This document shows positions 40,201 to 49,200 of a stretch of DNA of 64,000 nucleotides, in pieces. The notes below the pieces were generated by a model. That model ran no database searches. It was given only the letters and a program-made list of their open reading frames with translations, and was not told the origin of the DNA. Both the position numbers and the translations under genes were made by a program. This stretch comes from Symsagittifera roscoffensis (Eukaryota > Xenacoelomorpha > Acoela > Convolutidae). Location of the stretch: positions 50,489,724 through 50,553,723 of the forward strand of contig NC_087068.1 of assembly GCF_963678635.1 (NCBI RefSeq), in the 5' to 3' direction. Numbering within the stretch: position 1 is the stretch's first letter; each line of letters starts with the position of its first letter.

Positions 40201-43200
40201 ACACATTTCGCTTTTCTTGATTAAAAAGTTTGTAAGTTTTCACCCTATGCAAGTATTAGTTTTTGATTTTATTTTCACCCCAATGTGTGTATCGCTAAGC
40301 ATACTCTTGTGTCGCGTAAAATACTAACTTTCAATACAAGTTTTCTCCAAGTAAACTGGCGATGATTACCGTCGGGCGTTTTCAGAAACAGTGTTTGTCT
40401 ATTAGATTGTCTTATAATAAGCTCTTAAAACCTACCGTTGGAAAAGAAACATTCAAGACATTTTTTCTACATAGAAAAACAGAGGGTTTTAACTCGAGGA
40501 AAAGTTTGACTTGTATTGAGATACCAAAGAGTTAAGCTAACAAATTGCACTGTTTAAGCTGTTTCTTGTCCACATAGGGACGAATTTTGGCATAAACTTA
40601 AAAGTTTTTAACTGGTTCTTATAAAAAGTTTTTTACGCGGAAAATATGAAGAAATGATAGTTTTCAGTCATTAGATCATCATTTACAATCATTATCAAGA
40701 TATTTAAGCCAACTTTCAAAATAACTGGATATCTAGTTCTAAATAATGAGATTCAAATTATGATAAATTAGTAAATAGTGCAGGCGTTTCAATTTTTTTC
40801 CTTCAAATTTTCAAACTTTCTTTTCAGGGAGTTGGTTCACTTCGAGCCGCAAGATGCCTTCTTTGCAATCCCCCCACTCTACCATATCTACGGGTCACTC
40901 GTCTCGGGGCTAGTCTGTCCCCTCAAAGGTCTCACTACTCTTCTGCAACAACGATTCGACTTCGTCACCATGCTCAAAGGCATTCAGGCAGGGTGTTAAC
41001 AAAAAATATACATATTTAATTTTTACAGGAGTGAATAGTCATTTTGGTTACTGCGAGTCGCAGTCTCTTTTCTATTCTCCTCATTTGAATTTAATTTTTG
41101 AAAAACAACAGTCACAAGACACAGAAATTGTAACTTTTAGTTTCCAAGCGATGAAAAGAGCAAACGTTTAAGAAGAGGGCAGCAGAGGTGATTTCATATA
41201 ACCTGGAGAATTGTTAGTCAATTTCTGACTAACAGCCTGCCAAAACTTTTGGTTCTGTGCTATAGGAAGTTAATCCTACATGAGGGCCTAGCTTAGATCC
41301 TTAGGCTTCTAACGAACAATTACAAGTCTTAAAGTTTCAAACTGAATCTGCTGTTTACACGGACTTTTTGCACTAAGAACACTTCTTTAACGCCCTCTGC
41401 TTGAATAGCCAAACAACGCCATCAAAACAAGTTCAAACAGTTTATCAGAAAAAAAGCTAAATGAAAAACCGCAAAACCTACCTCTTGTCAAGCAGAAATC
41501 TCTAGCGGTTGTGGTTGTAGCTAAAACGGCAGAAATTTGAAGACATTTTTGTTCATTTCATCGCTTGAAAATCAAAAGTTGCTTCAAGGTCGCGTGACTG
41601 TACTTTATCATTGTCATAATGCAATGAAAATTTGCAAACTAACTATTTTCGTACAAATTTCTTTTTAATGCCTGATATCGAAACATCACGCATTTCGCCA
41701 AAATAAAACGAAAAACAATTAATTGAAAACTTTAGATGTGTGTGTGTGTGGGGGGGGGGGGTGTGGGGGGTTGTAGAAGAGCCCAAATCCCAGAAGATTT
41801 TTGTTTTTATAATCAACCAAACCGGAGGCCTAGTCCGTTGCTCATTTCATTTCATTTAATCTCATGATGAGCCTATTTAGCTATGGCCATTTTGCATGCG
41901 GTGACTTGTGAATTGCCTCGCACTTGGGATTTGATCCCGCAATCATATGATTGCTGAGCGCCATCACTATCCGATATGCCAAAAGGCGACAATCTAGTAT
42001 TCATTAGTCCTGTAAAAAAAAGATTTTCAAGAAATTGTCACGACATTTTGCTTGTTGTAACAAAATTGGAACCTGATTTTGAAAAAAAAAGATTCTTGAA
42101 AACTGCATTCAAAACCCTTAGGCGTATAAAAACGAGCCAGATAGATTGCTGATTAGAACCTCCAACTGACAAACATTGGACAATAGTAGACTTAGGATTT
42201 TTGTTATTATTCTGTTCATGCTGTTTCTGATTACTTATTGTGATTTAACTTAAGTTTGGTTGCTTTTTACTCTTCGTAAAGACATGCCACAGCCTAGGAT
42301 TTTCACAGGGAGCAATCTCAATTAACAAGTTTTTTTCAATTGATGCACACTACTTATCTGCATCTACACTTACCAAAATATTGTAAATGCGTTCAATGCG
42401 TTTGTCGAAAATGACAAATTGGCCGCAAGCTTGAACCGACAACAACTGTATTGAAAATGTCGTAGGTTGTGAACCACGTTTTTTTTTAAAACCAACAGGA
42501 ATAATGGAATGCGCAAACACAAAATTATTCTATTGGTTAGCTATTGTACAAGTTCTCAAAGTTAGAAATATAAAACTAATAAAATTCAACATAATTGAAA
42601 AAAAATCTTCTTTTTTTATCCAATTTACATTTCTGTACGCGGCGTGAGAAATTAATTTGAAAGAATGCTTATAACAATAATAAAAAAGAAAAAAAATCAA
42701 CCATTTTAGTTTGAAAATCTTAGACATTTTACACTTGATTTTTTTTTTGCTTTTCAGTTCTTAACATCTAAGGATGCGATGCAAAAATCTATATACACCA
42801 GTTTTTAAACACCAAACTCAACAAATTAAATTCGGACAAAACAGGATTTTTTATTTGAGCGAATCAATGAGGGAGCCGAAAGTATCATTTATTTTGAAAA
42901 CCAAACATTTCTACAAATATCATTTGTCAACTATCGTATGATAGGTCAAAGTTACAAGTACAATAACCAGGAGTTATAATTGACAAAAAAAACTTGAAAA
43001 AGTTTTTCACATCAAATTTTAACCGTTTTTTTTTGCGCGCAGTGTAGGAAAAAACCATCGAAGAGCGCTGAAAACAATATTTAATAAGAAAACAATTCAT
43101 TTAATTTACATTTTTTTTAGTTTTTCATTTTTTAGTGCCAGCGATGCAAAATGAAAATCTTTTTGAGGCAGCTTTTTCGAAAACAAAACAAATTATTGAT

Positions 43201-46200
43201 AGCTTAGGAGGCAAAAAACGAATTAAACAAGGAGGCTAGTTTTTCGAAAATTTGATTATCTGCGGAATTTGGAATCTGGAAATTGGAATTTTAAAAAATT
43301 TTTGCTCGAATCGCAGCTGAATCAGCTTTGATAAAAAAAACCATCTGTTCTGTTGATTATTATTTGTTCTTGTTTATTCGAGAAAAATACTAAAACAAAC
43401 CAGATAAAAAGTTACTTCACAGCTTTCAGAGATTTGACTGATGCGGTAACTAAGCTGTTAACAATTGGCTCATGGTTTTTTGACAATTCTTTGAAAAACT
43501 TTTTTCAACGTTTTTTCTTTTCAATGGCGAATTGGTTGACTCGCAGATGAAAAGATGCTGCAAAATATTACTTTCTTGAAAGCTAATCAAGAACAAATTT
43601 TTCTTCCTTTAACTGAATGATGATTTTCATCTGCTCTTCAGAAAAAATCTTACTAGCAGATAAAAAAGATGAATTTTGATAGTCTATCTTAAACTTCTGT
43701 TATTTTGACACCAAAATCACTATTTCGGTTCCTTTTTTGAAATCTAAAACCTGAAAATAACGACTGAAAAGAATTGAAAAACAACACGAGGTTCACTAAT
43801 AAACTATTTGAAAACTGAAACCTGAAAATCGGTAAAATACTAGGCTTATTTGCTTTGAGGTATCTGCAATTGCCTAAGTGGTCGGAGATTTTGTAAATTG
43901 GAACAATTACAAAACAGGGCATTAATTTTGACTTCTAATATGCGAGATAAGTTGTAGTTTTCAGGTATAATGCGGTTTTCGGTAGCATTCATTTAGTTTT
44001 TGAGAAACGACCTACAAGTATTTTTTTTTATTTCGAGAATCCACATTTTGTTGCTATATTCAGCAATTTGCGGAGTTCAACAAATTTTTGCGGAACTTTC
44101 AAAAAGTTTTTTTGTTTTGTTTTCTGGGAAAAAAATTGCCCAAGAATTCATCGGAAAAATATGCAACCTTGAAATTGTTTAAATTTTATTCAGAAAAGAG
44201 AAAAATTCCAAATCTTACAGTTTTACAATTAATCAAACAAAAATATAACAAGTAACCAGATTCCGACTAGAATAATTTGAAAAAAAATATATTTTTTTTT
44301 GGGAGAAGATCAAAAAACTATTTATGGAATGACTAGTGACGGCTTCAACTGAATTGACCATATTTTTCTTTGCAAAAACCATAATAGCAAAGCAGATACA
44401 ATTTGTTTGATTGTTTTTCAAGTTTTTCATGTTACTTTGAGGTTTTTGAACTTTTAGAGCTGACAAAGCAAGTTTTCACTGCTAAAAAATCGTTCTGAGA
44501 AGTAGTTACTATGGAATATCATCAAAATAAGATTGTACGTGCTTTAATATGGTTCTTAACTCAATCCATCTGACTTTTATTTTGGTACCTGATTGAAAAC
44601 TAAATTTTAAAAAATGATAAACTACCCGAAATTAAAATTCCTATTTGCTTCCTAACGATGGAGCAATTAAAACTACAAAAATACTGTATAAGTTTAACAC
44701 CCTTGATAAAGGACTTCAAAGTGACCAAACTGGCCCTGGTTCCGCCCATTATTCTGGCCATGGCCAAACATCCAGTGGTTGAGAAATTTGATCTGTCATC
44801 TGTCAATGAGATCCTCTGTGGCGCTGCTCCCATGCCGGCTGAACAGATCAAGATTGCCTGTGACCGAATTAACCCCAAGGGCAAAATAGTATTCACCCAA
44901 GGTATATTTTGGTTAACCGCATTGAATCGCATTTTATTATCGTGCCGAACTTTTTGTTTTTTGTAATTCAGAACATTTGGATGTTTTTAACTAACACCCC
45001 ATCCCACAGGTATCAGAACTATTGAATCGGTAGCTGAAGATTATTTTTGAAGCGGTCTGGTTCGTAGAAAGGCATCCTAAAAACCTGTGAATAAGTGCTT
45101 CCTTGGATAAAAATTTAAGAGACAATAGTGCCCGTGTTTTTTTTGTATGAAGTAGCATAGCCACTGTTTTGTTAAGTAATCAACTTCATTTATTTATGGT
45201 GGTTTAAATGATTTATGCAAAAGTAACTAAGATTGCTGATTTCACATAGGGCGAAGAACCGGATTTTTTTGGAAAGGGACGAAGGCAGGCAAAAATAGGA
45301 TAGGATTGTCGGTATGTCGAAGATACTCGAAGTTAAATTTTCAAATAGTTATATATGATCCAAGTTTTTTTGTTTATTTGTTTCTAGCAAAGGTTTTTTC
45401 TTGTTTTTTAGCTAAATCCATTCAAAACTGAATTATGTATAGTCAAATGAATTGAAGATCTAACACGCGAGATTTTTTTCTCACCCGGTCATAAAAAAAG
45501 CAGAATTTTCGCTGTGATGACACCTATTAACGGATTTGTAGGTTCAAATGTTGGCGTAGTTCGTAAATTTATTTAATTAACTACATAAAATGTAGCTTCC
45601 CCGAAAACAACTTATTGTTTCGACCATTGAACATGGGAAGAACTTCGTATTCGGGTGTGTTTTATTTTTTTTCTTTTTGTTTTCCACGCAAAATCAGCTA
45701 GCACAAATAATCATTGGACTGGGTTCAATGATATATCATATTACAGCCCTTTCATTCGTGATTCGACCAACATTAAATTTCGAAAAACTTTTCCCAGTGT
45801 CGAGAAAAACCGGTTTGAAATTTTTGATTATTCGTCTAATTTCGAGCAAGAGCGAAGGCTTACATTAGCGTATTTGTGCTTAATTTAAGCCTTGAAAGCT
45901 TATTTTTACTCAAATGAAGTTAGTTTTTGAAGTTTTTAGCCTCACCTTAGGAATCAAAAACTTCAAAAATTTGGAAACAATTAATTTTTTTTGTTGATTT
46001 TTTTTGTTTTTCTTGTTATTCGTCTTCAAAAATTGTTTTCCATTTTGCATATTTTAAATTGACTGACGAAAATGCCTGCGCTCTATTTTTTCGCTCCGAT
46101 TCTGTTATCACATCACGCCGAAAAAAACTTCACTAATTTGAAAAAATAATGTCATTGGTTAAGACTGGTCGGAACATTCTGTGCTACTTGCACAGTAACT

Positions 46201-49200
46201 GGCTATCCTTGTTATCAGTATGATTATATCGCTACTTCAGGCTATGGGATGTCAGAGAGTGGAGGGGCTAGTTCGGGCACTCCCCCAGATGCACCCTACG
46301 AGTACATAGTTCAAGGAAGTGTGGGCATCGCCATTCCAGGCAGCGAAATGAAAGTAAGCAAGAGAGAAATTCAACTTAAAACATAGCACCTTTAGAAATA
46401 AATTTTAATTTTTGAATTAAAACACCAAAATTTGTTTTTGAAACTGTTTGCGTCGGTTGTGATACTGCCCAGAAATTTTATGATTGCGGGTTCAAATCGC
46501 ACGCGCGTTGCAATTTACTAGGTGAGTTCTTGTAATATAGCCATAACTTAACCTTCAATAGTTAACCTCTGGCTGGTTAACTATATAGAAAAAAACAAAA
46601 AGCAGATATCATGATGTACTCGAATCACCGACTTTCCAATAGCAGTATACCTTATCCAACTTGGCTTAGATCAGGGGCGGATCCAGTTTTTTCTCAAGGG
46701 GTGGGGGTGGATTTTCGGAAAAAGTCTACCTTTTTTCAAGTCGACTAAATCGATTCTTAGTAGTATTCATAATATTAAAGAAGTTAATCAAAGTTTATAT
46801 ATATTGGCGCCTAAGGCACCTTTAGAAAATTTTGAGGGCTAGCTAGCCAAACATGGATTTTTCAAAACAGTACAAAGGGGGGACACTTTGGGTCGGCAGT
46901 GGGTTGAATCACTGAAAGAGAAGGGGAGACGCCCGCTCCCCCCCCCCCCCTAAGCCCGCTACTGGTTTAGATAATGAGCATTGAGACGGGTGAGACTGAG
47001 TTGTGTGGCGTGGAGGGGGAGGTGTGTATGAGGGCCCCCTCTCTCATGCAGTGCTACTTGAACAGAGAGGAGGAAACCAAGAACACAATCATGTCAGACG
47101 GGTGGCTCAGATCAGGTACTGTCTCAAGTGTATTATGATCAACTAGCGCGAACGTTAACTTCACCAAAACGACATTTTTTGGATATAAATTTGATTGGCT
47201 AATACTATGTTATAGTGTAAGTGATTAGATGTCACAGAACTTTTGGCATACAATCACTTTTTAAACTGGTACATGAAGTCAGACTTAAGCATAGCATAGA
47301 AGGGTCAGGTCAATTCTACATCCAGAAAAAAATGTAGTTTTGGCGAAGCTGTTCTTTCGCCACTACCAAAAATACGGTTTGTGAGAGTTGTGAATGACCA
47401 AATTAGCTTGCAATCACTTTGAAGGACAGCAAAATAAGAATTCTCAATCCGAGGAGGCTCTAGTGCTAATTTACTGTATTTATTTATAGAGCTAGTAGAG
47501 AGTCTTAACTAGATACCATAGGAGGGGGGAGGGGGGGTATTTATAAGTAGATCCGGTAGCGGTCGTTACTTGCCAATGCCGAAAACTAGTCGTGAAAGTA
47601 CTCCATTTTCGGGTTAGTTGACGTTCGGGCAAGATTCCAAGGGATCAGCGGTTCACCGAGCCGAAGAGAATAACCAAACTGTCTGACTAATAACTCAAAA
47701 AACCGAGAACCAAACAGAAACATACCGAACGCAGCCGAATGAAAAAATCGCCCCAATTGATCAGGTACTAACTGATTCCTAGCTATGCTGGAAAACAATA
47801 ATTGGGTACTTTTTCTGTGATAAAGAACAAATAGAACGTTTTTTGTATTGTCTAAGCTTGATCATAAAGCTCAAACTTTGATTGGTTAAAATGTAATAAA
47901 TATAATAGATGACAGAAAGTGAAGCAATACGTTTCAAATCGCTCTGTGACGCAGTTGTTATGGCACGGGTTGAGGAGCTCGACTTGTGTTTTGACTTTGA
48001 AAATCGAGCAAGTGCAGTTTTGCTACTGAAATTACTGCGGTCGAGAAGTAATTTTAAGTTGATCACAAAGTCGTAAAAAAACCCTATTTTGATCCAGGGC
48101 GTCAAAATATACCCGATTTTGGTCGAGAAAGTCGAAACATAGGTCGAGCACAGTCAAAACATGCCCATTTTTGGTCCAGAAAATCGAAACATAGGTCAAG
48201 CACAATCAAAACATACAATTTTTGCTCGAGAAACACAGTCGAAACATAAGTCGAGCAAAGTCGAAATATACCTAAAGCACAGTCGAAACATAGATCGAGT
48301 ACAGTAAAAAAAAATATCCGTATTTTTTTTGTATTTGGTCGAGAAACTCAAAAAATAGGTCGGGCACAGTCGAACCATAGGTCAAAATATAGGTCGAATA
48401 CAGCCGAAGCTTAGGTCGAGAACAGTCGAAGCACACCCAATTTTGGTCGAGAAAGTCAAAACATAGGTCGAGCACAGTCGAAACATAAGTCGAGCACAGT
48501 CAAAGCACAAGTTAACATCTAGCGAAGTCGAAATACACAGATTTTCGTCGAGAAAATGGAAACCTTTGTCGAGCACAGTCAAAACATAGGTCGAGCGCAA
48601 TCAAAAGATACCTTTTTATGGTCCAGAAAGTCGTAACATAGGTCAAACACAATCAAAACATACCATTTTTGGTCAAAAAAGTCGAAGCATAAGTCGAACA
48701 CAGTCGAAAGCTAAGTCCAGCAAAGTCGAAACATACCTAAAACAGTCGAAACACAGGTCGGGTACAGTCGAAACATAAGTCGGGTACAGTCGAAACATAG
48801 GTCGAGTTCAGTCGAAACATAGGTCAAGCACAATCGAAATAGACAAATACAGTCATACATAGGTCGACTATAGTCAAAACATAGGTCGAGCACAGTCGAA
48901 ACACAAGTTTAGTATGTAGCAAAGTCGAAAAACACGGAGTTTGCTCGAACAAACGGAACCTACGTTGAACACAGTCGAAGCAAAGATCGAGTACAGTCAA
49001 AGCAAAAGTCGAACACAGTCGAAACATAAGTCGAGCAAAAAGGAAGCATACCTAAAACAGTCAAAACATGGGTCGAGTACAGTCGAAGCAAAGGTCAAAC
49101 ACAGTGCAAACATAAGTGGAACAGTAAAAAAAACTGACTTAGAAAAGCAATTTTAGCAAATTTTTGCTGACAGAACTGGAAGACAGATGCAAATAGCACA

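Noticed and set aside
41910-41995. A tRNA gene on the minus strand
   Set aside because: Acceptor stem pairing and the expected D-arm geometry are not found; only B-box-like and arm-like pieces are present.
44658-44711. Upstream extension of ligase exon 6 (starting MEQLKLQKY)
   Set aside because: Family spacing shows exon 6 starts at DFKVTK; the extension is intron sequence that happens to be open.
48196-49027. Overlapping minus-strand open stretches rich in LCFDC, RLC and STYV
   Set aside because: They are direct translations of a 22-bp minisatellite whose unit lacks stops; composition and overlap show no coding selection.
48065-49130. Regularly repeated array that could be mistaken for a CRISPR
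   Set aside because: Units are contiguous without unique spacers, diverged from each other, and the genome is plainly eukaryotic.
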